From assembly GCA_965279355.1 (NCBI GenBank), contig OZ257155.1, positions 372,001 through 436,000 of the forward strand: a DNA stretch of 64,000 nt. The letters run 5' to 3'. The notes beneath the pieces are model-generated. The model saw only the letters and a program-made list of their open reading frames with translations, had not been told where the DNA came from and searched no databases. Shown piece by piece: positions 7,598 through 15,905 of this stretch (positions are counted from its first letter, which is position 1; each line of letters opens with the position of its first letter). Both the position numbers and the translations under genes were made by a program. The stretch comes from G965279355 sp965279355 (GTDB lineage Bacteria; Pseudomonadota; Alphaproteobacteria; CACIAM-22H2).

Positions 7598-8467
7598 ATG
7601 CCGACAAAAATCGAAAAGGACGCCATTACCGGCACCGACACCACCGGCCACGAATGGGACGGAATCAAGGAGCTGGATACGCCTCTGCCGAAATGGTGGC
7701 TGTACGTGTTCTACGCGTCGATCATCTGGTCGTTTGCCTACTACATCTTCTATCCGTCCTGGCCGACCTTCTCGACGCATCTGCCCGGAACCCTGGGCTA
7801 TTGGAGCCGCAGTGAGATCGGCGATCAGTTGAAGGAACAGGCCGCGCAGCGCGCACCGTTCGTCAGCCGGATCGGCGCTTCGTCGCTGGCGTCCATCCGG
7901 ACCGATCCCGAACTGCTGAATTTTTCCATGGCCGGCGGCCGTGCTGTTTTTGCGGACAACTGCGCGCCCTGCCACGGCGCCGGCGGCGGGGGAACGCGCG
8001 GATTTCCCAATCTGGCCGACGACGACTGGCTGTGGGGAGGCGACCTGGAGAACGTTCACCGGTCCATCGCGTATGGCGTTCGCAATGCGAATCCGGAGAC
8101 ACGCCTCTCACAAATGCCGCGCTTCGGTGCGGATGGCGTTCTGTCGACGGCGCAGATCAGCGACGTAACGGAGTTCGTTCTGTCCCTGTCGGGACGGAGC
8201 ACCCAACCCGCCGCAGTGACCCGCGGCGCAGCGCTCTATGCGGATAACTGTGCTGCCTGCCACGCCGAAAGGGGCGAAGGGAATATGGAGATGGGCGCGC
8301 CCAATCTCAGCGATGACATCTGGCTCTATGGCCGCGATCGCGCGTCGATCGTCCAGACGATTGCCTACGCGCGGAACGGCAGCATGCCGGCGTGGAGCGA
8401 GCGGTTTGACGATGCCACGATCAAGATGCTGACCGTCTACGTCCACTCCCTCGGCGGCGGCAAATAG
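7598..8467 (+). CDS. ccoP/fixP: cbb3-type cytochrome c oxidase diheme subunit III
   Basis: A 289-residue membrane-anchored diheme cytochrome c. The N-terminus has the conserved EWDGIKELDTPLPKWWLYVFY segment leading into the membrane helix. The two heme sites are CAPCH (about residue 126) and CAACH (about residue 222), each in its own cytochrome c domain with later Met candidates (SQMPRF, GSMPAW). It takes electrons from the bc1 complex or a soluble cytochrome c. AGGAGCC precedes the ATG, and fixG starts 8 bases after its stop, so the oxidase and assembly genes are probably one transcript. Confidence 0.97.
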   Translation: MPTKIEKDAITGTDTTGHEWDGIKELDTPLPKWWLYVFYASIIWSFAYYIFYPSWPTFSTHLPGTLGYWSRSEIGDQLKEQAAQRAPFVSRIGASSLASIRTDPELLNFSMAGGRAVFADNCAPCHGAGGGGTRGFPNLADDDWLWGGDLENVHRSIAYGVRNANPETRLSQMPRFGADGVLSTAQISDVTEFVLSLSGRSTQPAAVTRGAALYADNCAACHAERGEGNMEMGAPNLSDDIWLYGRDRASIVQTIAYARNGSMPAWSERFDDATIKMLTVYVHSLGGGK

Positions 8468-8475
8468 GTGCCGGA

Positions 8476-9978
8476 ATGGCGTCCGATGGAGGACAGAGCC
8501 TGCTCGCTCCTTCGGAGACCGTGGTGTCGGTGCGCGCCCAGAAAGAGGCGGGACCGATTTACGCCAACCGGATCAAGGTCTATCCAAAGGCGGTCGATGG
8601 CATATTCAGGCGACTGAAATGGGGGGTGCTGGCGTTCTGCCTCACCCTCTATTACATCGCGCCATGGATCCGCTGGGATCGCGGTCCCGGCGCGCCGGAT
8701 CAGGCCCTGCTGATCGATCTTCCCGGGCAGCGCGCTTATTTTTTCTGGATCGAGATCTGGCCGCAGGAAATCTATTTCCTGACCGGCCTGCTGATTTTCG
8801 GCGCCATCGCCCTGTTTCTGGTGAGCAGCCTTTTCGGCCGGCTGTGGTGCGGCTATGCCTGTCCGCAGACCGTGTGGACGGACCTTTTCATGTGGGTTGA
8901 GCGGCTGATCGAAGGCGATCGCAACGCCCGTATCAAACTCGACCGTCAGCCGTGGACGATCGCGAAGCTGGTTCGCAAGAGCCTGAAGCACGGCGCATGG
9001 CTGATCATCGCGGCGGCGACGGGCGGTGCATGGGTCATGTACTACACCGACGCGCCAACGGCGACGCGGGCGATCTTTACCGGGTCGGCGTCCACCGAAG
9101 TGTATTTTTTCGTCGGACTGTTTACGGCGACCACCTATGTGCTCGCGGGCTGGGCGCGCGAACAGGTCTGCACCTATATGTGCCCATGGCCGCGCTTTCA
9201 GGCGGCCATGTTCGACGAAAATACTCTGACAGTGACGTATCAGGGATGGCGTGGGGAGCCGCGCGGCAATCATAAGGCGGGACAGAGCTGGGAAGGCCAT
9301 GGGAACTGCGTCGACTGCAACCAGTGCGTCGCAGTCTGTCCGACCGGCATCGATATCCGCGATGGGCAGCAACTTGAATGCATCGGGTGCGGTCTGTGCA
9401 TCGATGCCTGCAATAGCGTCATGGACAAAGTCCATCTGCCGCGCGGTCTCATTAAATTCGATACGATCGCGGGTCTGGCGAGTTCAGCCTCAGGAAGCCA
9501 GCCGACATACCGGCTTCTCCGACCCCGCGTTATTTTATACGCAGCGCTTCTGGTTATTCTCGGGCTCGTCATGCTTGTCGCATTTTTCACGCGTTCGACG
9601 ATTGAACTCGGGGTTCAACGCGACCGGGCACCGCTGTTTGTGACGCTATCCGATGGTGCGATCCGCAATGGATACACACTGAAGTTACTGAACAAGGCGC
9701 ATCTCGAGCGCAGCTTCCATCTTGATATTGTCGGACTGCCACAGGCGGCGACGAATATCGTCGGCTCTTCGGATGGTACCGGCGGTGCCGATGTGAACGG
9801 CATGACGGTCAAGCCGGATTCGATTGCGACGTACCGTGTCTACGTAACAGTACCGAAAACGGTGTTGAGCGCGGACTCTACCAAGATCACATTCCGCCTC
9901 AAGGATCATGCCGCCGCCGAAGAGGTTTCGCATGGCAGCGTTTTCCTGGGCCCGCACAAAACAGAGAAGAGGCCGTGA
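8476..9978 (+). CDS. ccoG/fixG: cbb3 oxidase assembly ferredoxin-like protein
   Basis: A 500-residue membrane protein with several spans in the first half and a cytoplasmic double cluster region. CGYACPQTVWTDLFMWVER is a family hallmark. CVDCNQCVAVCPTGIDIRDG followed by CIGCGLCIDACN gives two CxxCxxCxxxCP-type 4Fe-4S sites. The C-terminal third is an Ig-like FixG domain facing the periplasm. The protein acts in copper delivery and maturation of the oxidase, probably by reducing copper. It overlaps fixH by one base (TGATG). Confidence 0.96.
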   Translation: MASDGGQSLLAPSETVVSVRAQKEAGPIYANRIKVYPKAVDGIFRRLKWGVLAFCLTLYYIAPWIRWDRGPGAPDQALLIDLPGQRAYFFWIEIWPQEIYFLTGLLIFGAIALFLVSSLFGRLWCGYACPQTVWTDLFMWVERLIEGDRNARIKLDRQPWTIAKLVRKSLKHGAWLIIAAATGGAWVMYYTDAPTATRAIFTGSASTEVYFFVGLFTATTYVLAGWAREQVCTYMCPWPRFQAAMFDENTLTVTYQGWRGEPRGNHKAGQSWEGHGNCVDCNQCVAVCPTGIDIRDGQQLECIGCGLCIDACNSVMDKVHLPRGLIKFDTIAGLASSASGSQPTYRLLRPRVILYAALLVILGLVMLVAFFTRSTIELGVQRDRAPLFVTLSDGAIRNGYTLKLLNKAHLERSFHLDIVGLPQAATNIVGSSDGTGGADVNGMTVKPDSIATYRVYVTVPKTVLSADSTKITFRLKDHAAAEEVSHGSVFLGPHKTEKRP

Positions 9979-10448
9979 TGGTTCAAACGATGCGCCCATC
10001 CGACCGCTTCATTCCCTGGCTGTTCGTCCTGGGGATGCTCATTGTTGTGATCGTGAATGGCGCCCTGATCTATTTCGCGACAAGTACATGGTCGGGCCTG
10101 ACGGCCGACAGGTCTTACGAGCGCGGGCGCAGCTACAACCGGGCGCTGGCGAGCGCGACGCGGCAGGAGGCACTGGGCTGGGCCTACGCGCTCGACATTT
10201 CGGCTCGCCAGATTGCGATTGTCGTCTCGGATCGCGACGGGCAGCCGTTATCGACCGCGCTCGTCGGCGTCGAGCTGTCTCGTCCGATTGGTCCGGCAGA
10301 TCGCCGGATGGTTCAACTGACGGCAAGTGGTGGGGGTCGACATGTTGCAGCGGTCGATCCTATGGCGGCAGGTCAATGGGAAGCCCGCCTGAAGATCCAA
10401 CGCGGCGAGGAGACGTATTTCGCCACTGAGCGCGTGATGGTCAAATGA
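9978..10448 (+). CDS. ccoH/fixH: cbb3 oxidase assembly protein FixH
   Basis: A 156-residue protein with one N-terminal membrane helix (FIPWLFVLGMLIVVIVNGALIYFA) and a periplasmic beta-rich FixH domain containing the typical SYERGRSYNRAL segment. CcoH is needed for stable assembly of the oxidase and associates with FixN. The ATG overlaps the fixG stop by one base; a GTG three bases earlier is an alternative. Its last four bases overlap the fixI start (ATGA), so translation is probably coupled. Confidence 0.92.
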   Translation: MVQTMRPSDRFIPWLFVLGMLIVVIVNGALIYFATSTWSGLTADRSYERGRSYNRALASATRQEALGWAYALDISARQIAIVVSDRDGQPLSTALVGVELSRPIGPADRRMVQLTASGGGRHVAAVDPMAAGQWEARLKIQRGEETYFATERVMVK

Positions 10449-12835
10449 CGGCGTTGACCGCCCATCGCCCGCTGGACGATCGCAGCATTGCATCGCAATG
10501 CCTGCACTGCGGAACCGCGCTTACGGAGGCGCAGAGTCGTTTCTGCTGCATCGGTTGCAGTGCTGCCTATGCCCTCATTCAGGACCTGGGTCTCGGGCAG
10601 TTCTATCGGCGGCGCGTGGTCGACGGACAGGACGGAAGGCCATTGCGGCCCGAAGACCAGGTCGATGTCGACTACTCCGCTTATGTTGGAACGGACAAGG
10701 CCAGCCAATCCGTATTGCATCTGATGGTCGAGGGGATTTCGTGCGCGGCCTGTGTCTGGCTGATTGAGTCTGTGTTGGCTCAGGAACCGGCGCTCACCGA
10801 GGGACGGGTGAATCTGACAACCCGACGCCTCGTCCTGCGATGGAAAGGGCCCGCAACCGACGCCGGTCGGTATGTGAATCACATTACATCGCTCGGTTTC
10901 CGGCTGGTGCCGTTCGATCCAACGCGGCTTTCCCAGATTACCAGTCAGGCCGAGACCGAGCTTTTGAAAGCGCTGGCCGTGGCCGGATTTGCCGCCAGCA
11001 ATGTCATGCTTCTGTCGGTGGCGGTGTGGACCGGGCTTGTTGAGGATATGGGGCCGGCCACCCGCGATCTGATGCACTGGGTCTCGGCCCTGATTGCACT
11101 GCCGGCAATTCTCTATGCCGGACGACCGTTCTTCCGGTCGGCGATCGGGGCATTGCGGGCCGGCCGCACCAATATGGATGTGCCGATCTCAATCGGCGTG
11201 ACGCTCGCCGCGTTGATGAGTTTGTGGGAGACGACGACATCGGGTCCCCATGCCTATTTCGATTCCGCCGTCGCGCTCCTGTTCTTCCTGCTGATAGGAC
11301 GCTATCTGGATGTGCGCGCGCGGGGCCGTGCCCGGTCTGCCGCCGAACATCTCCTGTCTCTGGGCGCCGGCTCCGTTGCGATCATTGCGCGCGACGGCAC
11401 CGTCAGCCGGAAACCCGCCCAGGCGGTTTCCATCGGTGACACCGTCCTGATCGCCGCCGGCGAACGGATTGCGATCGATGGAACAGTGATCGAGGGTCGC
11501 TCTGCAATCGATGCAAGCCTTGTGACCGGCGAAGCGGTGCCCAACGATGTCGGCGCGGGGACGAGCGTCTTTGCAGGCATGGTCAATTTGACCGGCGCGC
11601 TTCGACTGAAAGTCACGGCGACAGGCGAGAAGACACTGCTCGCGGAAATCGTGCGGCTGATGGAAGCCGCGGAGCACGGGCGCGGCCGGTTCGTGGCGCT
11701 CGCGGATCGTGTTGCTCGTGCCTATGCACCGCTGGTTCATTCCCTGGCGCTGCTGACTTTTCTGGGCTGGACAGTTATCGGCGGTGCGGAGTGGCAGGAC
11801 GCGCTGCTGAATGCCGTGGCAGTCCTTATTATTACCTGTCCATGTGCGCTTGCTCTCGCTGTTCCGGTGGTTCAGGTGGTCGCGAGCGGACGGCTTCTCC
11901 GGAGCGGCATTCTGCTTAAATCCCCCACAGCCCTCGAACGGCTGGGCTCCGTCGATACCGTGGTTTTCGACAAAACCGGCACCCTGACCAAGGGCCGGCT
12001 TGTGCTGGTGCCGGACCGGGCTCGCACTGAAGAAGATATGAAGCTCGCCGCGTCACTGGCGCAGGTGAGCCGCCATCCTCTGTCGCGCGCCCTCTGTCAG
12101 GCCGTACCGGCAGTGGTGCCTGCGATCGGTGTCGTCGAGCATCCGGGACAGGGGCTGTCGCTGATGACGGCGGCCGGAGAAGTCCGCCTCGGAAGCCACT
12201 CGTTCTGCAATGCTGACAATGGAGCGGCGCCGGATACAGGCCCGGAATTGTGGCTGAGCTCGCCCGGCCGGGAACCGGTGCGATTTGCATTCACGGACGA
12301 GCTGCGAGGCGATGCCGGGGCGGTAATTCAGGCATTAAAGGGCAGGGGCTTCAGCACCGAATTGCTGTCAGGAGACCGTTCGCACGCCGTCGCAGCGGTT
12401 GCCGATGCACTCCACATCGAAACCTGGCAAGAAGAGTGTTCGCCTGCGGCAAAAGTGGAGCGACTGCGGACGCTCGCGGCTAGTGGCCGGCACACGTTGA
12501 TGGTCGGCGATGGCTTGAACGACGCGCCGGCTCTCGGTGCGGCGGAAGCATCGATGTCTCCGTCGAGTGCGGCGGATGTCAGCCAGACCGCGGCGGATGT
12601 CGTGTTTCAGGGAGAAAAACTGTCTCCCGTCCTGGAAGTCATTGACGTCGCGCGATCCTCCGCACGCCTGATCCGTCAGAATCTCGCCCTTGCCATTCTC
12701 TACAATCTTGGCGCCGTTCCGCTGGCGATGGCGGGGCATGTCACACCGCTGATCGCGGCGATTGCCATGTCGTCGTCATCGTTGCTGGTTATCGGCAATG
12801 CGCTGCGGCTGTCCCGCTCAGGACGCCGGTCATGA
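10445..12835 (+). CDS. ccoI/fixI: Copper-exporting P1B-type ATPase of cbb3 biogenesis
   Basis: A 796-residue P-type ATPase that moves copper across the inner membrane for loading into FixN. In order: an N-terminal Cys motif (CLHCG and FCCIGCSAAY), a heavy-metal-associated domain (GISCAACVW), eight expected membrane spans with the transport motif CPCALAL, the phosphorylation site DKTGTLTKG, the SRHPLS (HP) motif and the hinge GDGLNDAPAL. All catalytic motifs are intact. It overlaps fixH upstream and fixS downstream by four bases each. Confidence 0.96.
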   Translation: MTALTAHRPLDDRSIASQCLHCGTALTEAQSRFCCIGCSAAYALIQDLGLGQFYRRRVVDGQDGRPLRPEDQVDVDYSAYVGTDKASQSVLHLMVEGISCAACVWLIESVLAQEPALTEGRVNLTTRRLVLRWKGPATDAGRYVNHITSLGFRLVPFDPTRLSQITSQAETELLKALAVAGFAASNVMLLSVAVWTGLVEDMGPATRDLMHWVSALIALPAILYAGRPFFRSAIGALRAGRTNMDVPISIGVTLAALMSLWETTTSGPHAYFDSAVALLFFLLIGRYLDVRARGRARSAAEHLLSLGAGSVAIIARDGTVSRKPAQAVSIGDTVLIAAGERIAIDGTVIEGRSAIDASLVTGEAVPNDVGAGTSVFAGMVNLTGALRLKVTATGEKTLLAEIVRLMEAAEHGRGRFVALADRVARAYAPLVHSLALLTFLGWTVIGGAEWQDALLNAVAVLIITCPCALALAVPVVQVVASGRLLRSGILLKSPTALERLGSVDTVVFDKTGTLTKGRLVLVPDRARTEEDMKLAASLAQVSRHPLSRALCQAVPAVVPAIGVVEHPGQGLSLMTAAGEVRLGSHSFCNADNGAAPDTGPELWLSSPGREPVRFAFTDELRGDAGAVIQALKGRGFSTELLSGDRSHAVAAVADALHIETWQEECSPAAKVERLRTLAASGRHTLMVGDGLNDAPALGAAEASMSPSSAADVSQTAADVVFQGEKLSPVLEVIDVARSSARLIRQNLALAILYNLGAVPLAMAGHVTPLIAAIAMSSSSLLVIGNALRLSRSGRRS

Positions 12836-13017
12836 ACACGCTGCTCATTTTGATACCTGTCGCGCTTTTACTTGGGCTTCTCGGGCTCGTTGCCTTCCTC
12901 TGGGCGATGCGCTCCGGCCAGTTCGACGACCTCGACGGCGCGGCAACGCGAATCCTGTTTGACGACAAACCACAGCCACGCCGGCCTCTCACCAGCAACG
13001 ATGGAGAAAAGAAATGA
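12832..13017 (+). CDS. ccoS/fixS: cbb3 oxidase maturation small protein FixS
   Basis: A 61-residue one-span protein, MNTLLILIPVALLLGLLGLVAFLWAMRSGQFDDLDG, with the family's hallmark WAMRSGQFDDLDGAA after the helix. CcoS is required for placing the heme and copper cofactors in FixN. It overlaps fixI by four bases and the next small gene by four bases (ATGA in both cases). Confidence 0.94.
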   Translation: MNTLLILIPVALLLGLLGLVAFLWAMRSGQFDDLDGAATRILFDDKPQPRRPLTSNDGEKK

Positions 13018-13184
13018 ATCCCGGGACTTTTGCCGTTGCCATTGGCTCGGTCCTTATCGGCCTTCTCGGCCTTTTCGTTGCATCTCGCGCAACCGATGTG
13101 GGCATTGAGCTCTTTGGCTACGTCCTTGTCGGATTTTCTCTGCTGATGACATTCTTGTTCATCAAGCGCTACCGCTTTGACTGA
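13014..13184 (+). CDS. 56-residue two-span membrane protein at the end of the fix operon
   Basis: A frame of 56 codons plus stop whose ATG overlaps the fixS TGA (ATGA), with GGAGAAAAG just upstream as ribosome site. It encodes two hydrophobic helices (about residues 5-23 and 31-49) separated by the polar turn ASRATDVGIE and ends KRYRFD. It was not recognised as a member of the standard Fix/Cco set. Four-base overlap coupling, as in the preceding fix genes, argues that it is real and made with the assembly factors. A role in oxidase assembly or stability is inference from position only. Confidence 0.7.
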   Translation: MNPGTFAVAIGSVLIGLLGLFVASRATDVGIELFGYVLVGFSLLMTFLFIKRYRFD

Positions 13185-13202
13185 GCAGCCACCTCAATCG
13201 GT

Positions 13203-13216
13203 TTGATCCAGATCAA
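13203..13216. promoter_or_regulatory. Perfect FNR box before the extradiol dioxygenase
   Basis: TTGATCCAGATCAA matches the FNR/FixK consensus TTGAT-N4-ATCAA at every fixed position. Its centre is about 59 bases before the ATG at 13269 and 25 bases after the last small gene of the fix operon. It is the best of the three boxes in the window. Confidence 0.75.
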
Positions 13217-13245
13217 AGGGTGGGCCAGCGAAGCGCTCAGAATGT

Positions 13246-13261
13246 CTCCATGATCATGGAG
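13246..13261. promoter_or_regulatory. 16-bp perfect palindrome over the ribosome site
   Basis: CTCCATGATCATGGAG is self-complementary over all 16 bases and overlaps the GGAGG ribosome site of the dioxygenase gene, ending 7 bases before its ATG. It could be an operator for a second regulator or, in RNA, occlude the ribosome site. Function is not shown. Confidence 0.45.
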
Positions 13262-13268
13262 GCACGCG

Positions 13269-14276
13269 ATGAATAGGATGTCGGGGCCAACCGGAGATAT
13301 TGCCCATCTCGGCAGCGTTGAGCTGCTGACCCCCAAGCCGCTTCAAAGCCTCCGCTTTTTTACGGACCTCCTCGGCATGGAGATCGTCCGGGAAGTGGGG
13401 GCATCCTGGTATCTGCGCGGGTATGGCGACTATGCCACGAGTACCGTAAAGCTGACGGCCTCGCCGGCGGCCGGTGTCGGGCGCATTTCCTGGCGTGCGG
13501 CGTGTCCCGATGCCCTGACGCGGCGGGTGGCGGCCATCGAAGCTGCCGGCCTGGGTGAGGGCTGGACGGACGGCAACCTGTTCCGCGGACCGTCGTTTCG
13601 TTTCCGCGACCCCGACGGGCACGCGATGGAAGTCTATTTCGAGGAACAAAAATACGCCCCGCCGCCCGAACTGACGTCGACGCTGAAAAATCTGCCCATG
13701 AAGTACACCGGCCGGGGCGTAAATGTCCGCCGGATCGACCACTTGGCCCTGTTGGCGAACGATGTCGGCGCCAACCGCCGCTTCATGCAACACACCATGG
13801 GCTTCCGGCTGAGCGAGCAGGTGCTGTTCAACGACGGTCGCGATGAAATCGGCTCATGGTTGAGCCCGTCGCCGATGCACCATCAGGTTGCCTATGTCGC
13901 CGATAGCTGCGGCGCCCATGGACGGCTCCATCATTTCTCGCTCTGGGTCGACAATCGGGAAGACGTGCTGCGCGCCGCCGACATCTTTGCCGAGAACGGC
14001 GTCTTCATCGAAGCCGGGCCGTCGCGGCACAACAACTCGCAGGGCTTCTATCTCTATTCCTATGAGCCGGGCGGCAATCGGATCGAAATCTATTCCGGGA
14101 GCTACCTGATCTTCGCGCCGGACTGGGAGCCCGTGACCTGGAACGAGGAGGAGCGGGGCACCGGCGTTTACTGGGGCGGGGAGCTCCCCCAAAGCTTCAC
14201 CACCTACGCCACGCCCGATCTGGGCAGCGAACTGCCACAGACGATCCGCAAGATTCCGGTTTTTGATCCGATTTGA
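13269..14276 (+). CDS. Extradiol (VOC-superfamily) ring-cleavage dioxygenase
   Basis: A 335-residue type I extradiol dioxygenase, related to catechol 2,3-dioxygenases. Two VOC modules are visible: residues about 10-125 (degenerate) and about 150-285 (catalytic). The Fe(II) ligands expected for the family are His in RRIDHLALLAND, His in GRLHHFSLWVDN and Glu in GNRIEIYSGSYL. Such enzymes split catecholic rings next to the hydroxyls using O2. The natural substrate cannot be told. GGAGG lies 7 bases before the ATG. A perfect FNR box and a 16-bp palindrome precede it, unusual for an enzyme that consumes oxygen. No other genes of a meta-cleavage pathway are adjacent. Confidence 0.87.
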   Translation: MNRMSGPTGDIAHLGSVELLTPKPLQSLRFFTDLLGMEIVREVGASWYLRGYGDYATSTVKLTASPAAGVGRISWRAACPDALTRRVAAIEAAGLGEGWTDGNLFRGPSFRFRDPDGHAMEVYFEEQKYAPPPELTSTLKNLPMKYTGRGVNVRRIDHLALLANDVGANRRFMQHTMGFRLSEQVLFNDGRDEIGSWLSPSPMHHQVAYVADSCGAHGRLHHFSLWVDNREDVLRAADIFAENGVFIEAGPSRHNNSQGFYLYSYEPGGNRIEIYSGSYLIFAPDWEPVTWNEEERGTGVYWGGELPQSFTTYATPDLGSELPQTIRKIPVFDPI

Positions 14277-14281
14277 GGAAG

Positions 14282-14371
14282 TGGCGGATGGGGTGGGATT
14301 CGAACCCACGGTGAGCTTACGCCCACGCCAGTTTTCAAGACTGGTGCCTTAAACCACTCGGCCACCCATCC
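14282..14371 (-). tRNA. tRNA-Ser (anticodon UGA)
   Basis: Read on the minus strand, the gene begins GGATGGG and ends CCCATCC-G-CCA with the CCA encoded. The D arm GGCCGAGTGG, a long variable arm (GTGGGC-GTAA-GCTCAC) and the T arm GTGGGTTCGAATCCCAC are all present, the long variable arm marking a class II tRNA. The anticodon stem-loop is CCAGT-CTTGAAA-ACTGG, giving TGA, which reads UCA serine codons. Its 3' end lies 6 bases from the end of the convergent dioxygenase gene. Confidence 0.97.
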
Positions 14372-14495
14372 ATGCTGATCGGGGCATGAGTTAGCAAACC
14401 TGCGGGCAGGGCGAAAGCGCCAATTGCCGAAGGCACGGCGCACCCAATCGGAAAAAACAGGCGACAGGCTGCATTCCTCTGAGCGAGGATAGCCT

Positions 14496-15263
14496 ATGGA
14501 CCACCTTATTGTTCTCTTTAGCGATCCCGCCGCCTGGGCGGCCCTGGCGACTCTCATTGCGATGGAGGTCGTGCTCGGGATCGACAATCTGATCTTCATC
14601 TCGATCCTGACCAACAAACTGCCGGAGAGCCACCGGGAGAGAGCGCGGCGGATCGGTATCGGCCTTGCCCTCATCATGCGGCTCGGATTGCTCGGCACGA
14701 TCGCAATCATCGTCCAGTTGACCGCGCCGGTCTTTACCCTGTTCGGGCACGGATTTTCCTGGCGGGACCTCATCCTGCTGGCCGGCGGGTTGTTCCTGGT
14801 CTGGAAGGCGACCAAGGAAATCCATCACAGCGTCGATCCTGATCCAGGCCCCGACATGTTCGACTCAAAGGCAGCCAGCATCGGGTTCACTGCCGCGATC
14901 GGGCAGATCCTTGTCCTCGATCTCGTGTTCTCCATCGACAGCATCATCACAGCGGTCGGCATGACGGATGATGTGCCGATCATGGTCATTGCCGTCATCG
15001 TTGCGGTGACGGTGATGCTGGTTGCGGCGACGCCGCTGGCGAACTTCATCAACCGCAACCCGACCGTGGTGATGCTGGCGCTCGGCTTCCTGCTGATGAT
15101 CGGCATGGCGCTGATCGCCGAAGGGTTCGGCGCGAAAATTCCCAAGGGCTATATCTACGCCGCAATGATGTTCTCGGCGCTCATCGAGGCTTTGAACCTG
15201 CTGGCCGGCCGCGCCCGCCGGCGAAGGGCGAAGGAAAAGGGCGGTCACACCGATGTGGCTTGA
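14496..15263 (+). CDS. TerC-family integral membrane protein
   Basis: A 255-residue protein with about seven spans. The family signature is clear: MEVVLGIDNLIFISIL near the start and VLDLVFSIDSIITAVGM in the middle, each placing acidic residues within a membrane helix. TerC/Alx proteins export manganese and help protect secreted enzymes from mis-metallation. The C-terminus is basic and polar (RARRRRAKEKGG). GAGCGAGGATAG precedes the ATG. The following acyloxyacyl hydrolase gene starts 33 bases later on the same strand, so the two may be transcribed together. Confidence 0.9.
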   Translation: MDHLIVLFSDPAAWAALATLIAMEVVLGIDNLIFISILTNKLPESHRERARRIGIGLALIMRLGLLGTIAIIVQLTAPVFTLFGHGFSWRDLILLAGGLFLVWKATKEIHHSVDPDPGPDMFDSKAASIGFTAAIGQILVLDLVFSIDSIITAVGMTDDVPIMVIAVIVAVTVMLVAATPLANFINRNPTVVMLALGFLLMIGMALIAEGFGAKIPKGYIYAAMMFSALIEALNLLAGRARRRRAKEKGGHTDVA

Positions 15264-15295
15264 CGCGAGAGGTTGAGGAACGCTACCCGGTCGGC

Positions 15296-15832
15296 ATGAT
15301 CTTGCGCATCCCCTTGCTTGCCGTTGCCGCCGCGGCGTTCGCGCTTCCTTCGTTTGCATTCGCTCAGGAAAGTCCGATTTACGAACTGCGAGGCGGTTTG
15401 CTCGCGCATGACGTCGATCTCTGGGCCGCGGGGAGCGTGGAGAAGGGCGCTTCCGTAAACGGCGAAGTGGTCTTTACCCCGTCCTTCGATCTTCTGGGCG
15501 GCAAGGTGCGCCCGGCGGTTGGTGCCAGCGTCGTCACAAGAAGTAACCGGACGAGCTACATTTACGCCGACGTGAAGTGGGAATGGGCGGGGCCAACCTG
15601 GTTCTTCGGCCTTGGACTTGGCGCGGCGGTCCATAATGGCGAACTGAACTACGAACGCGACCGGAAGGATCTCGGCTCCCGCGTCCTGTTTCACATCCCG
15701 GCGGAAATCGGCGTGCAGTTCACGGACCGCAACCGTATTTCGCTGTATTTCGAGCATGTGTCGAACGGCTATACGGCCGACCCAAATCCCGGTATGGACA
15801 ATATCGGCGTAAGGCTGTCGCACCGTTTCTGA
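15296..15832 (+). CDS. Acyloxyacyl hydrolase, PagL-like lipid A 3-O-deacylase
   Basis: A 178-residue outer-membrane protein with a Sec signal (RIPLLAVAAAAFALPSFAFA, cleavage after AFA). The rest alternates as an eight-strand barrel and ends in the C-terminal Phe (LSHRF) typical of outer-membrane insertion. Near the end is YFEHVSNGYTADPNPGMDNIGVR, with the His-x-Ser-Asn catalytic motif of PagL enzymes, which remove the 3-O acyl chain of lipid A. The start at 15296 gives a proper signal sequence; the in-frame upstream start at 15260 would add 12 polar residues. Confidence 0.85.
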   Translation: MILRIPLLAVAAAAFALPSFAFAQESPIYELRGGLLAHDVDLWAAGSVEKGASVNGEVVFTPSFDLLGGKVRPAVGASVVTRSNRTSYIYADVKWEWAGPTWFFGLGLGAAVHNGELNYERDRKDLGSRVLFHIPAEIGVQFTDRNRISLYFEHVSNGYTADPNPGMDNIGVRLSHRF

Positions 15833-15905
15833 CGTTCGGTTGCCGCTTTTGCGCCCAGATCGCCCGGGCACTCGCGCACGGGACTATTCACGGTAGGAGA
15901 TTTTG

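Noticed and set aside
13246..13261. 16-bp palindrome as a terminator of the fix operon
   Set aside because: It has no loop and no T tract, and overlaps the ribosome site of the next gene; an operator or translational element fits better.
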